From contig JAVHKY010000005.1 in the NCBI GenBank assembly GCA_035079385.1, positions 5,084,001 through 5,148,000 of the forward strand: 64,000 nucleotides of DNA, read 5' to 3'. Below are positions 21,095 through 34,900 of this stretch, piece by piece. The stretch is from Aspidiotus rigidus. Its lineage: Eukaryota; Arthropoda; Insecta; Hemiptera; Diaspididae. The notes below the pieces were generated by a model that saw only the letters and a program-made list of their open reading frames with translations, had not been told where the DNA came from and ran no database searches. The position numbers were made by a program, and so were the translations under genes. Within the stretch, counting starts at the first letter, position 1. Each line of letters begins with the position of its first letter.

Positions 21095-22795
21095 ATATTA
21101 CCTATGCAAAATATGGAACCAAATGGAAAAAAAAAGGAAAATTATTCAAGCGGTGAAAGCTCTTTCAACTCTACCCAGGGTCCACGTAATTGCTTTCAGC
21201 TTCTGAAGGTGTGCAAAGAGCGTGGGTAGAGACCTGAGTTTTAAAAAGAGTCACAGAAATCTCAATAATGAGTGGGAGGGCGTGAGATGTGAGATTGTAA
21301 CCTTTTAGAAGGCCAACAGGAAACTTGTAGATAGAATGCACATTTTTAATGAATGAATAAAATACTTGACAGTACGTAGGTAAACAAATATTTTCCTTGT
21401 GGAACTTCTTGTGTGCTGTAAGTTGAGGTAAGAATAATTTGTGAAAAGGCTTTCTGCATGGAAACTTACGAACGTCGAATGACAAAAGATGAGTTCTTCC
21501 TTATTAAATAAGAGGATCTTGTCCAAATTATTTGAGGCGGTACGAGTGACCGCGTATGTGAAGCCGCTGTCAAATAACTTAGTGTATCGGAAGAAGTTGC
21601 TCGATGTTCAAGGTTTAGCTCAATAAATAGACCTATAGGTCTAAAATTCAGAAGCATAATGTTTTCTCTAGAAGTCAGAGTATTCAACTAGCCTTAAAGT
21701 GGAAAATGACCGGTTGCTTTTCGATTATGATCTCGCTTGCTGCATTCAAAATACCTGTCATGAAAATTATTTCGCTTTAGATGTGGCCGTAGGCACGCAG
21801 CTGGAAATATAGCGCGAGTTAAGCAGGCGGAAAACTCGCATTTTATTTTAAAATTATACTATGTAGTAATCCTTATCAGTTTTTCATACTTATTTCTATT
21901 AAACAGGTGTACGAAAATAACTTACCGCACCAACTCGGTAAATTTCGATGGAAATTAAAATGATTAAAATCATCCAAAGTGGGTTCAGAAAAGCTCGACA
22001 GGATAAAGCTTTACGTATACATTTAATGAACAGGAAGAAATCAATTTTGCATTGATCATCATCGTACTTACAAGTTTTTTAGAGAAACTGTTTCGAATGA
22101 GTCAAAATCTCGTTACGTGGGTAATGACGAGAAATTTTTTGAATAAATTAATTTTTACTCGGATACAATTCAAAAGCCTACATCAATGAAACTCTTACTT
22201 TGATTTGCGGTACATTCATAACGGTCCGATCGATTCTGTTATTTTGTCTGCTCTTATCATGAAACAAAAGTCGCTACTAATTCTTGGAACTTTCTGGTTT
22301 GGTAAATTTGGACATTGGAACTTTCGGAAATCATGAATTTGGAATTTTCGGATTGGATTTTTTTTTGAACTTTTGGGAGTAAACGGGGGAGAAGTTTTGT
22401 CTTCGGATACTTTTGAAGTTTGTACAGATAAATAGAAGCTGCTTTAAAAAAAGGGAATAGTAGGTAACTAGACTACTTCAATTTTTTTTTTTAATTGAAT
22501 GCACTCTGATGTACTTGACTCTGAATCCTCCTAAGATAATAAGTTTGGAAGTGATGGAGAGAGTAAACATTTACCTGAACTAAAAGACAAATGATGAACT
22601 TTCAGAAACAAATAAAGGTAACGCTTATGATGACGATGGTGAACGATACAATGTTCACAAATTTGATACGGCTTTCGCCGTGAAAAAAGAACGAGCTCTG
22701 TTAATTAAAACTGAATGTTTCGAAAAAACGAGTGAGAGAATAAAAGTCGACGTACATAAGACAACTTTATAAATCTAAAATAAGAAACAATACAC
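21095..22795. other. Intron of the hikaru-genki-like gene or its 3' side; no exon recognised
   Basis: The reverse open frame 21485-21171 (104 codons) contains FPCRKPFHKLFLPQLTAHKK, faintly like a C2H2 zinc finger lacking one Cys, but it has no supporting context. No complement-control exon could be seen on the minus strand here. Confidence 0.4.
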
Positions 22796-22802
22796 TGCAA
22801 AC

Positions 22803-22905
22803 CTGGCTTCACGCAGGACATGCCACAAATTCCGTCACACAAGCAGCGTTTTCGTTTACTTTTGCAATCTTCATCACTGTAGCATCTTCGAAGACATTTC
22901 TGACC
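22803..22905 (-). CDS. hig: hig-like exon 4: WAP-like cysteine module
   Basis: The acceptor TTTCAG is at 22911-22906. The exon reads GQKCLRRCYSDEDCKSK then RKRCLCDGICGMSCVKP, seven cysteines spaced 3, 5, 6, 1, 3 and 3 residues apart; the eighth comes from the preceding exon. The donor is GTTTGC at 22802, a weak match to consensus, leaving phase 1. Family members continue with an acidic residue and the first CCP domain. Confidence 0.72.
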
Positions 22906-25900
22906 CTGAAATAGCCAAATCTAATTAAAAAATAAATTTTATACGAGTACGTGATCGGTTACCGCATTAAGCGTTAAGTTTGGCCGATCTTAACTCAGAA
23001 GTAGATAAATTAAATAATGACCATTTGTTGCTGACTATTTATCGTGCATGTAAGCTTACGCTACCCAGATCATCTGCGAGTAGTAGAGGCACAAGTAACA
23101 TCTTACGTCTTACATACATAATATGGTACCGTAAATATAATACTAGTAGAGGCTGTCAATCCAAAATTCTAGAGAATTGTACATTTTGCCATAAAAGCAT
23201 GACATTTGATGTTGAGATGTATGAAGGTGTAACAAATGATATTAACAAGAGTGCCACGCAGAAAGTCCATTTTTTTGCACCCAGGAGTCCACTTTTGGGG
23301 GAGGGGGAGGGTTCATTTTAGAGATTATTGTTGCAGAAATTGGAAAGACATTATGAAAAATATATTAGTCATGTGGTTTGTAGAAAAAATGTATCACAAA
23401 ATTTTTTTCCTACACGCACCCTTCCATTGGGGGCCTTGGGCCCAAAATTTCACAAAATTGTAAATGTAATCAGAAAAAATTTTCTGGCATAGCCAAATAA
23501 ATGAAAATCATGTTCCATGTCTTTTATATTTTATCAATCATCTTGAAATATTTCATTCTAGGCTTCTACTAGGTCAAGTGTTCGTGAGATATTACTCGTA
23601 TTCGTTTACCCCTTCTATCTTGGCGTCGTATAAGTCTTCTATGAGAAATATGAGGTAGCGCGAACTCGCTCCGCTCGTCGCCCCCTGTCTCGCTGTTGTA
23701 TTGGAATGGTATGAGACAATTCAAGTCTAGGGGACTTGGAAAAATTTCGACTATCCAGCCTTTATTTATTTACGAGTAATTATTTAATATTATTTATTTA
23801 TTTATTTATTATTAATTCTTCTACTAGGTCAAGTGTTCGTGAGATATTATTCGTTTACCCCTTCACCTATCTTGGCGTCGTATAAGTCTTGAATGAGAAA
23901 TATTTTGAGGTATCAACATTCGTGGAGCGAACGAGCGATCTCGCTGTTGTATTGGAATGGTATGAGAAAATTCAAGTCTAGGGGAGTTGGAAAAATTTCG
24001 ACTATCCAGCCATATATGATAGGAAGGGGGACTTGGAAAATTTTCTAATTATTAATTATATCAATTATTTAATTATTTATTTATTTAATTATTTAATTAT
24101 TAAATTATTTAATTATTTAATTATTTAATTATTTATTTATTTATTTATTAAATTATTAAATTATTGAATTAATAAATTATTAAATTATTTAATTATTTAA
24201 TTATTTAATTATTTATTTATTTATTTAATAATTTAATTATTTATTTATATTAATTATTTAATTATTTAATTATTAATTAATCTATTAATTAGTTATTATT
24301 TTTACGCGGGGTGTACTCGCGAATTTCTGAATCACCCACGGGGTAGAGATTTCTCTTGACGGGGGGGGGGAGGGGGGGTGTACTCGCGAGTTTCAAAATC
24401 GGGGTCCGGCGAAAGAAAACACATGGAACATGTTAAAACTTGAAATTTGGTATACAGGTGAAGAAAGATGTAATGAATAATATTAACAAGAGTACCACCC
24501 AGTAAGTTCATTTTTGTACTCTCCGTTTTTTGGGGGGAAATGCTTATTTTGAACACTATTGTTGAAAAAATTGGAAAAAAATTATATAAAATATATGCGT
24601 TGGTTGAGTTGTTTGAAGAAATGCTGCGAGGATTTTTTCTACACATAGACCCTTTCATTGGGGGCCTTGGGGCCCAAAATTTCACAAAATCATATATTTC
24701 ATCAGAAAACTTGAAATTTAGTAGGTACACAGGTGAAGGAAGCTGTAATGAATAATATTAACAAGAATATGCCACAGAATAAATTCATTTTTGTGCCCGT
24801 ATGGCCCCATTTTTTTTTGGGGGGGGGGGGGGCGGCAAAGGCTTTATTATTTCAAGACTTATCGTTGCAAAACTTGGAAAAGAAATATTCATAATAATTA
24901 CATTCATTGGGTGATTTGTATGAAAAAAATGGTGCGAGGATTATTTTTTTATGTATAAACTCTGTCATTGGGGGCTGATGGGCTCCATTCACAAAATGCT
25001 AAATTTCATCAGATGTGTATGTAAATTTTTAGCCTTCATTACACTAGGCCTAATTTACACAAATTATGAGACAAAAGAAAACGCACTTTGTAAAGATTTA
25101 TTGAATGAAATTATCATCATGTGCCGTGATGTAAAGAGACAAGTTCTGGATTCCGTTTTTTTTGAAAATGATTTGCCAAACTTGAGTCTATAAAATAAAG
25201 TTGTGAATATTTAACTTTTTGAGCATCTTGTTCTCTCAAATTGCTTTTTAAATGTGAAAGAATACCCTGTATCTTAAAACAGTGAGGCCCAAATCTTGAC
25301 ACCTTTTGTACATTACCTATTGAAAGTGAGGCACCAAGAGATGCAAAAGCTAGTGCCGAATTATATTGTCTAATATTTCCTCGGAATTGCTTACTTTCAA
25401 TTTAAATACTATACAACAATTCCTCGATTAACGGAGGTACTTCAAAATCAAGATCAAAAATATGTTTTCCTCCCATGCAACAGTGCAACACTTGGTGAAT
25501 ATTTGCTGCTTTTCAGTTACTTCATTTTCGAAATGAAAAACTTCACATAATTTACAATTTTGGTTCATGGTACCCAAGTAATTTGATTTCACAATATTTT
25601 CTTCTCCCAATAAATATTAAAGCAGAATTCGAAGTGATTGAACCTGGATATAATTTTCAAAAGTAAATGTACGTCTTGTCTGGTAGGTGTGAAATATTTT
25701 GTGATTTATTATTATCAACCGAAAACTCTTTCCTGGCATATGAATGATCTAAAAAGGAGTCAACTACGTTCATATTTTCATGGTCATTCAAATTATCGCT
25801 ACGTGTGTCAACACCTAGACCATCAATATTAGAGTAACTACTGGCATACGAATGCTCCAATAAGATATTTAGAGTATGATTTTCGACATCTGTACTGGAA

Positions 25901-28900
25901 TAAGAATGCTCTAATGAGATATTTGAAGTATGATTTTCGGCGTCTGTCAACCTATGATGCATATTAGCAATTTTTTCCATCAGCGGCATATAATGGTTAC
26001 CGTTTATGTACAACAGACGTATTGTACAAAAGGGAGTAGTCCTTTTTATTTCAGTCAACATACTCTAATATTGGAAAAAGAAATTTCTTCGTATATAATG
26101 ACGTCAGCTTTATAGATTATAGACATAGAATAAATCTCAATGTATGCAGCATCTTGATTCGATTGATAAAGATCTCGTACTCTTTTATCAAAATCATCTA
26201 AATTTGAATTGTCAGGGTATAACGATAACCATTCTCTATCATTCTGTTCATATTCACTACAATTAATTCGTAATCCCTGAGAAAAAGAAGTATCACCTAC
26301 TGCATATAGTTTTTTTCCCCAAGTTTTGCAACAATAAGTTTTGAAATAATGAAGCCTTTGCCGCCCTCCCCCCCAAAAAAATGGGGCCATAGGGGCCCAA
26401 AAATGAATTTATTCTGTGGCATATTCTTGTTAATATCATTCATTACAGCTTCTTTCACCTGTGTACCTACTAAATTTCAAGTTTTTCTGATGAAATTCAT
26501 GATTTTGTGAAATTTCGGGCCCCAAGACCCCCAATGAAAGGGTCTATGTGTAGAAAAAAAATCCTCGCAGCATTTTTTCATACAACTCACCCAATGCATA
26601 TATTTTATATACTTTTTTTCCAATTTTTGCAACAATCGTGTTCAAAATATAAGCATCTCCCCCCAAAAATGGCCCCCCGGGGGCACAAAAATGAACTTGC
26701 TGGGTGGCATTCTTTTTAATATTATTCATTACCTCTCCCTTCACCTGTATACCAAATTTCAAGTTTTTCTGATTACACTTACAATTTTGTGAAATTTCGG
26801 GCCCCAAGGCCCCCAATGAAAGGGTCTATAAGTAGAAAAAAAAATCCTCGCAGCATTTCTTCATACAATTCACCCAATGCATATATTTTATATACTTTTT
26901 TTCCAATTTTGCACCAATAGTGTTCAAAATATAAGCATCTCCCCCAAAAAATAGGCCCCCTGGGCACAAAAATGAACTTACTGGGTGGCACTCTTGTTAG
27001 TATTATTCATTACCTCTTCCTTCACCTGTATACCAAATTTCAAGTTTTTCTGATTACATTTACAATTTTGTGAAATTTTGGGCCCCAAGACCCCCCAATG
27101 AAAGGGTCTATAAGTAGAAAAAAAAATCCTCGCAGCATTTCTTCATACAATTCACCCAATGCATATATTTTATATACTTTTTTTCCAATTTTTGCAACAA
27201 TAGTGTTCAAAATATAAGCATCTCCCCCCAAAAATAGGCCCCCGGGGCACAAAAATGAACTTACTGGGTGGCACTCTTGTTAATATTATTCATTACCTCT
27301 TCCTTCACCTGTATACCAAATTTCAAGTTTTTCTGATGACATTTACAATTTTGTGAAATTTCGGGCCCCAAGGCCCCCAATGAAAGGGTCTATAAGTAGA
27401 AAAAAAAATCCTCGCAGCATTTCTTCATACAATTCACCCAATGCATATATTTTATATACTTTTTTTCCAATTTTGCAACAATCGTGTTCAAAATATAAGC
27501 ATCTCCCCCCAAAAATGGCCCCCCGGGGGCACAAAAATGAACTTGCTGGGTGGCATTCTTGTCAATATTATTCATTACCTCTTCCTTCACCTGTATACCA
27601 AATTTCAAGTTTTTCTGATTACATTTACAATTTTGTGAAATTTTGGGCCCAAGGGATGGAAGGGTGCGCGTAGGAAAAAAATTTTGTGATACATTTTTTC
27701 TACAAACCACATGACTAATATATTTTTCATAATTTCTTTCCAATTTCTGCAACAATAATCTCCAAAATGAACCCTCCCCCCCCCACAAAAGTGGACTCCT
27801 GGGTGCAAAACAATGGACTTTCTGCGTGGCACTCTTGTTAATATCATTTGTTACACCTTCATACACCTCAACACAAATTTCATGCTTTTATGACAAAAGG
27901 CACAATTCTTGTCTTACTGCCTGTACTATATAGCCTATCGTGTCGATTGAAGGGGAAGAAAGATAATTTTGAACGTAGCCGCTAGTAAAGATTAAGAAAA
28001 TTGGATGTGAAATGATCCAAGTTTGAGTTAATGAATAAGGCGATGAAAGAGAGGAATCTTTGGCGGGTAGAAAATTTAGAGGGCCTAGCCAATGAGAAAG
28101 CAACATTTAAGAGCTACGGCTAGGGTCACAAACCTGTAACAGGACCTTTACTGAATCGTGCTGCTCTATGAAGAGTGCCAAGAACAAAATTTAGGAGTCA
28201 AACAAATCGATTTCGCTCACGGCGGATTAATTTGATTCGTGGAGAGAGAAAAAAAAATACAAGTATTTCAAAGTAGAATCTACCATAAATTCAGCTTTTT
28301 CTCCATCTCGCGGACATTGTGTGTTGGGAAAGTTTCGTGGATTCTTGTAAACGCGATCATCATCATCAATTTGTAAATCATCTTCGTCCTCATCATCGGG
28401 ATCAATGGTGGTCGTCAACAATAATGAATGTCTTTGTTTACGATGCAATGTATACTTATTGTCTGTAACAAAGAGAACACATAAAAAATTGAAGTGCGAT
28501 TTGAAAAGTATTCGAACTAACTTAATTATTGAGAACACGACAGCAACGACGTTGAACTAATGATGTTACAGAGAAATTCTACATATATCGTAGGATATCT
28601 ATCATGAGTACCTACATCAAAAAATCAATTAACTCGATTGTGTATCAAATTATTAATACATATCTTGTGCACTAGTACTGAAATGTGTAGCTCAGTTAAC
28701 AGGTTTTATCCCCCTATAAGACGACTATAACATCGACATGATTGTAAGCGGAGATATCATCCAAGACTATTGTACAAATAATTTTGGAGTAAAATCCACT
28801 TGTCACGACTTCTCCTCAAATGATATAGTAAAAAAAAAAACTATCGCTGTTTTTCTTCAGATTTTCAAACTTCCAGACTTCTTTTATTGCGGCCTTTCCT

Positions 28901-31900
28901 ACATCTCTACCGGTCTACGCCAACAGAAGGAATTATGTTCCCAGATTAAAGTTTGCAAGAGGTTATTTTTAGATATTATATTCAACCTACAGTTATTTTT
29001 TTTTCAATTTTTTCTTCACTCGAAGCACTTATTTTGTTTACATTAAATAAGAAAAAGCGGGATGCGTATGTATATCTTTGAAATGACGATAACAGTCAAA
29101 TGTACACAAATGCACATTACATTACCGTGTGCGAGGGTCCGAGAAGGACCGTTTACGTTAAAAGCTATGTAACGGTACGATGGTTCGTGTATATGATTAA
29201 AGAGCTTAAGCCATACTTCTGTACCAGAGAGCGAATAGGTGAGGTAAATGAAAAATAGAAAAGCAGGGCTAGGATACACCATAACCTTCATTCAGGCAAC
29301 AATGACACTCCGTATCGTGTATATGCTAATGCTGTTTTTCGTTAATCGCACCACACGCCAACTTCCTGCTCCCCCTCCCCCACCCTTTGAAGTCTAACGT
29401 ATTCACCTGCTTGCGCTGCGTTACATTTTGGCTTATTATTGTTTTCGGCCGCTGAGATAAAATGTACATTCCTTAAATTGTTAATTATCTATGCGCCGCA
29501 GCTTGAGTATGGTATCATGAATTTGACCTAGTACCTTTGAGAATTAACTCTTTCCTCTTTGTTCAAGTTTAGGTTGTTTTTACGTTAAAATGTTGTTAAA
29601 GATTATTCTATTCCTCTTGCCAATCACAATTTTTTGAAGGTCTTGTACGAATTGTGGATGCCCAGTTTTTTCTCTTCGAAATTTTCCAACTGAAGCTGTA
29701 TGGTACAGTTACAGTACAAGCGTTATACCTTCTCCAAATGAATTTACAGAAATTGAAACAGAGGTAATACCAAAGTAGCACTCTTTCAATGTGAACGCAT
29801 TAAAATGGAAGGTTGTCCGGATTATCGAGGTAGGTATTTGGAAGAGAGAAAGAAAAGACTCGATAAGAATAAAGGAATAGCGTCCATTTTAAAAGCCTAA
29901 CGATGGTAAAAAGAATGAAAATAAGACCGTAAGTTCAAGCAGTACGTAGAATAGACACAGAATATGTGGTATTTTTTTTTGATAGTTCCTTGATCTATTT
30001 TAAGTATTTATGGATACAACTCACTGTTTGCAAATACGTACCCAATCTCATGACTTGGATTAACAGATTAGCACAAATTCAGCAAATTCTTTTCAATTCT
30101 TCCATACCACCAATAGCTTTGGACTATAGTGAGATATTTGCTCCGTCGTTTTGGTGACCTAAGCTAGCCTCTAGCCATCTTTGGCTCAACTTATACTCGT
30201 ATTGGATTAGGGTAGGGAAAATCCAAACACTTTTCGTCAAGAATAAAAAACAAAGTCTTGTGACATGTCCTAGAGCTCTAACTTTAATGGTAACCGGCTG
30301 GAGGGTGGTAGAACTGACGATAACGCTTCGACAAAAATGGAAGTGATACATGGCTTTTATAGTCCGGACAAAAAACCATCATAGACGGAGCAGATCTACA
30401 TCTGTGGGTATGAATCGAGCCAAAGTTAGATTGGATTGAGAAATATAGACTAGTCCAGAGTGAACGTTTTGTATCAACCAGAGAAGTGGATTTAGTTTAG
30501 CCGGTCCAAAATCAATTTACTTCCTGTTAGGTCAAAGCAGATTTTTGTATAACTATAAGAATCACTCTTGTAATACCGAATCTATTCATCTCAGGGAAAG
30601 ACAAAAAACGACTTCACAAACGTACACAAAATTGAATATGAGTATTAATTAAAGGAAGAGAACTAGGTGCTTTTTGTGAGAGAAAATTTTCGAAGATAAG
30701 CTCTCGCCCCCTCTCTTCTGAACTAGCATTTCGTTTGGAATTTTGTTCTCAATTCCTTGTATAATTACATTTGCCTCCTTTTAACAGGAAACCTGTATTT
30801 TATGTAGAAGGGAGAGGTTAATTCAGCATTTATTTGAAGGCACATTTTTTTCCAAGAAATCAGCATTTTGCTATGTTGAGAATTGTCCATTTTTGTTCCG
30901 CATAAGAGTAAGTTCTCTAGCAGGTCAACCCCCTCTTCATGTACAAAATTTGAGATTGAAATGTTTCCCAGTCTACCCCTTATTATGTTTATGATAATCA
31001 GAGGTTTGATCCTGCGAACTTGTTCTTGCGCCTCTTTGAAGTACTTTACAGACGCCATTTAGACTTATATCACCGCCTACTTTATCTAAGTCTGACTGAT
31101 GTAGTGATATCACAATTTTGCATTTGGAAATTGGTGGATAGAGTTTTACATAACCACTTATGAGAAAAAACAAGAAAGTCCTTTCTTACGCAAATAGAAA
31201 GGAGTTTTCGGGGGAAAAAATAGAGAAAAGAAAATTTTAAGAGCAGACAATTTCCTATACCTTATAGACTAACTTGAGTAAAATTAGTGCAGTACAGAAA
31301 GAGTTATTATCAGTTGAAAATTAAAAACCGGATGAGGTACAAAGTGCGGTACTACCTTGTACAACGTTACAGCACTGTTGAATACCAAAATGTCCATCAC
31401 AAGCAACGCTAAATCAGTGCTGTGACGCTCGGCTCCACTCGTACTTGCAACTTTTATTTTTATCTGCGAGTTTTAGTGCAACGTTACCTACATAGAACAG
31501 TTGTGAGAACCACGTGAGTACCCGTTGTGTAAAATGCCGTTGAGTGACGTGATTGTGACGGCGCACATTTGTGTCACAGTTGGGTCACAAAGCGGGATCA
31601 CTGTACTTTTCAAATGGGTAATTGTCGTCACAAACTACCGTTACAGGCGTAACAAGTCTCCTCTGTTCCCAACTATGACGACATTTTGCACAACGGGTAG
31701 TAGAGGCACCAATTCAGATCACTTCTCCAAAAAAATCAACTAGAATCAACCAAAATCATCTATAAAAGGAGCCTACAATTATATGTTTCCACCTAAAATG
31801 ATTTCATACTTTTTCTCTTCCTTGTTTGCACTCTTGTCCACTACATGTTTTGTATACATTTTTTTGTTATTCAACTGATGATGGCCGCAAAATCGGCACA

Positions 31901-34900
31901 AAACACGTGTGGTGTATTTCATACAAAAATTTTTCCATTAAAAGTTTTCATTCATTATGTGATTGTAATTTATTTTTACTCTATTCAACTTATCAACTAA
32001 TAGGTACCTAACAACTGCAAGAGAGCATCTTATGGTCGTTTTTTGGTTCAATTAAGTGAATTTCCGTTGCTTCTGATTGATTTTAGTCAAAAAGTTATGC
32101 ATACAGAGGGCCCTACTACTGATATGTGGTTATTTTTATTTTGGCATGCCTTTGTTATAAATAATTCTGTCATATTAGTTTTCTCAATTATAACAAAAGC
32201 ATTAGGACTCATATTGAGTATAGTGGGGTCTAAGTAGAGCAAAAAAGATCTTCAGTGTACTATTCCTTTTTATTATTTTACTTACAAGAGTACTTTGCAT
32301 TGTTACCCCATCATTAGTAATACTAATTAAAGAACAAGACTTCAAATATTAGTTTTCATAGTATAATACTGTGATCTAATTGGCTATAACAATACTGTAC
32401 AGTGATTGGTTTATCCATCTATATGCTACATTCCTTTTGGCTACCAGGTTTGTCATCATCTTATTGAGTGTTTGTATTCTTTCTGTCTTGTCCAATCACT
32501 TACTGTCAAACGTAATTACATTGTTCAAGAGGCTGGTTTTCCTCCTCTTTACCTTAGCAATCCCCATCTGTTCCCTTTCTTCTCTTCATGCGGGTTCCTA
32601 CATCTGGTGTACAAAGTTAAATCAACATTTATGTAAGAACAACGATTACCAAGATGAAGTCTTCCCTGCAAATTGTTGTAAGTGTATTAGTAATGAAGCT
32701 CTGTATACTCACGCACCACTACTATCACAATCAAATGCATTCATAATGTAGGTACCATATCTGACAATTAATTAGAACTTGTTGAAGGAGATTATTACTA
32801 TATTATTAAATTCTAAATTGAAAACTGATATTAGAGAATAACTAAATAGTGATTTGATTTTCTTCCGAACACATTTCTTGAATTGTTTTAATACTTTTCT
32901 GTGGTCGTTGTTTTTGCATATCTTACGCCGAATTCGGGCAATTGCACAATGCGCGCAGTCATTAACCACTTTGCTGACAGCACGCAGTCGGCATTGTAAT
33001 TGCCAAATATGCGCAAAATACTGAAGAGTGCGCGCGATTGGCAATACTTAAGTGTAGATTGCGCGCATTCAGCAAGTCATCATTTTTAGTGGTACTCTGA
33101 ATTTGTGCAGGCAACAGGTGCGCGCAGTTGAAAGAAATTCTGCCGAATTCATGCATAGAAAAATGTATTGGGAATACGTAGACAAAAAATTTAGAGATAG
33201 TAATTAATTTTGAAGTGTGAATCATTCTCATAGACTAGCTCAAACAGACCCTCATCAGGAATATACCTGTTTAAGACTTTGAAGTCTTCATTATTCTGGT
33301 GACTATTGATTTTGATATTCCAAAGCCAGTATGAGAGACCCCTCTTTGACCCTGTGGTCGCTTTTGATAAGGTAATTGGCAAAGGGTGACTCACCCAAGT
33401 TACCCTTCTCCCACACTTTTTTAGGCTCATCAATTCTTTTTTGGAGCTGACGGCCGGTCATTCCTACATAAACTCCAGGGCAATCGTTGCAGGCTTTGCT
33501 GTATACACCACTCCTCTCGGCTAGAGGAATGGGGTCCTTTAATTTCACAAATAAACTTTTTACCGTGTTAGTATTATAGAATGCCGGTTGGAACCCGAAA
33601 GGACTGAGCACAGGGCCCAACTTCAACAAAAACCTACCGAAGTGGTGAAGGAATCCAACGTTTCCTCCTATCTAAGTGTGTATCCCTAGGGAGGAAGGTG
33701 GTAGAATCAAGGCTTTTTCTGGTAAGCCTCCTACAACCATTAAGTCAATGTCCACTCTCACTTGATTCACTCTAGCCAGGTGCTTGATTGTCAACAAGAA
33801 AGAGGAATACTCCGACGTGGAGTAAAAAAAAAAAAAATGCAAACCGCAGAGCGAGTTTCAAAATGCGCATATTTCGCGGCAAAATATTACCGAGTCCATG
33901 TCAAAAAAGCTGTACAAGAATGCGCGCATTCCCCATAAAAATATTGCCGAATCAAAGTCAAAAAATACGTTTTCATAATTCATTGCGCGCAGTCTGCAAA
34001 AAATTTTTGGGATACGCGCTGTCAGCAAAGTGGTTAATAACTGCGCGCATTCGGTGAAAATACTGAAGACTGCGCGCATTGTGTTATCGCCCGAATTCGG
34101 CGTAACACATATACGTCAATTTAATTTTGTACGGGAGACATGTATGACTTAAAATATTTCTTCATCGCCCTTATGCCGTTCTTTATTGCAGTGGTTGGCA
34201 AACAGTATGGCTAACTTCTTTTTCTCTTGATATTCCTATCTCTTAGTCTCTCCAATATGAAGATGCTTTCGCACTGTTCCAAATTTAGCTTGTACACCCG
34301 CTCAAACTTCCTTTTCCTCCGTCTGGTCGTTGCTTATTCTCTTCACCATGGGTGAGTTGTTATGGATATCCACACTCACATTATCTTTAGCACCTTTTTT
34401 TTGTAGGTACTTTCCTTTTAGAGTACTTTTTCACTGTGTTATCGTGGCTTGCCTTCTTTGCTTCCATTTTCCTAAGGACTCCCTCAACCGCACTTCTAGA
34501 GAGTAGCCGTTAGCTACTGCGATCTGCTTTACTATCTCAATTTCTTTCATTGTTCTTTAGGACAGAAATAGCTCGATGGCAGTAGTTCTGAAGCGCCGCT
34601 AACTCGTGCTTGTGGGATGATGGTTTTAGAGTGTGTTGGGCTCCTGTGGATTTTATATTCTATTCGATTGCTCTCCAGTGTGGAAAATCGACTACAGTAC
34701 TTAAATTGATGATGCAAAACTTTTGTACAAAGTAGCTTTGGTAACCTTTTGACAGATATAAGAGATATAGGAATCAGAAATTTCTGCACGAACCAAGTTT
34801 TTCTTCTTATTTGACCACGTCCACTCGGGTAGTGTAGGCGAGATCATATCATAATTTTCCTCTCTTTTTTACAATAGCTTTATTTTATTATTCGTGTGAA

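Larger units (their letters stand above)
23173..27910. mobile_element. 4.7-kb inverted-repeat element with tandem-repeat arms enclosing an OTU-type gene relic
   Basis: The outer left segment (from about 23173, AGAATTGTACATTTTGCC) and the outer right segment (to about 27910) are reverse complements: both contain CATAAAAGCATGA, ATGTATGAAGG and a gene-like block translating as GVTNDINKSATQKVH. Further in, the left arm carries one or two ~282-bp units (24438-25020) in the same orientation and the right arm about five inverse copies (26400-27600). The non-repeated centre (about 25020-26305) holds an OTU-like protease fragment on the minus strand. A member of the constant-end family (23473-24438) is inserted in the left arm. 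The class is unknown. Confidence 0.6.

Noticed and set aside
21171..21485. C2H2 zinc-finger fragment
   Set aside because: One zinc ligand is missing, only a single degenerate motif is present, and no splice support was found.
24038..24300. Replication-origin-like AT tract
   Set aside because: It is a TTTAATTA microsatellite carried by a repeat family and also present in copy D.
26400..27890. CRISPR-like or satellite array reading of the 282-bp repeats
   Set aside because: There are no unique spacers, units are directly adjoining, and inverse copies on the other side show that they belong to an inverted-repeat element.
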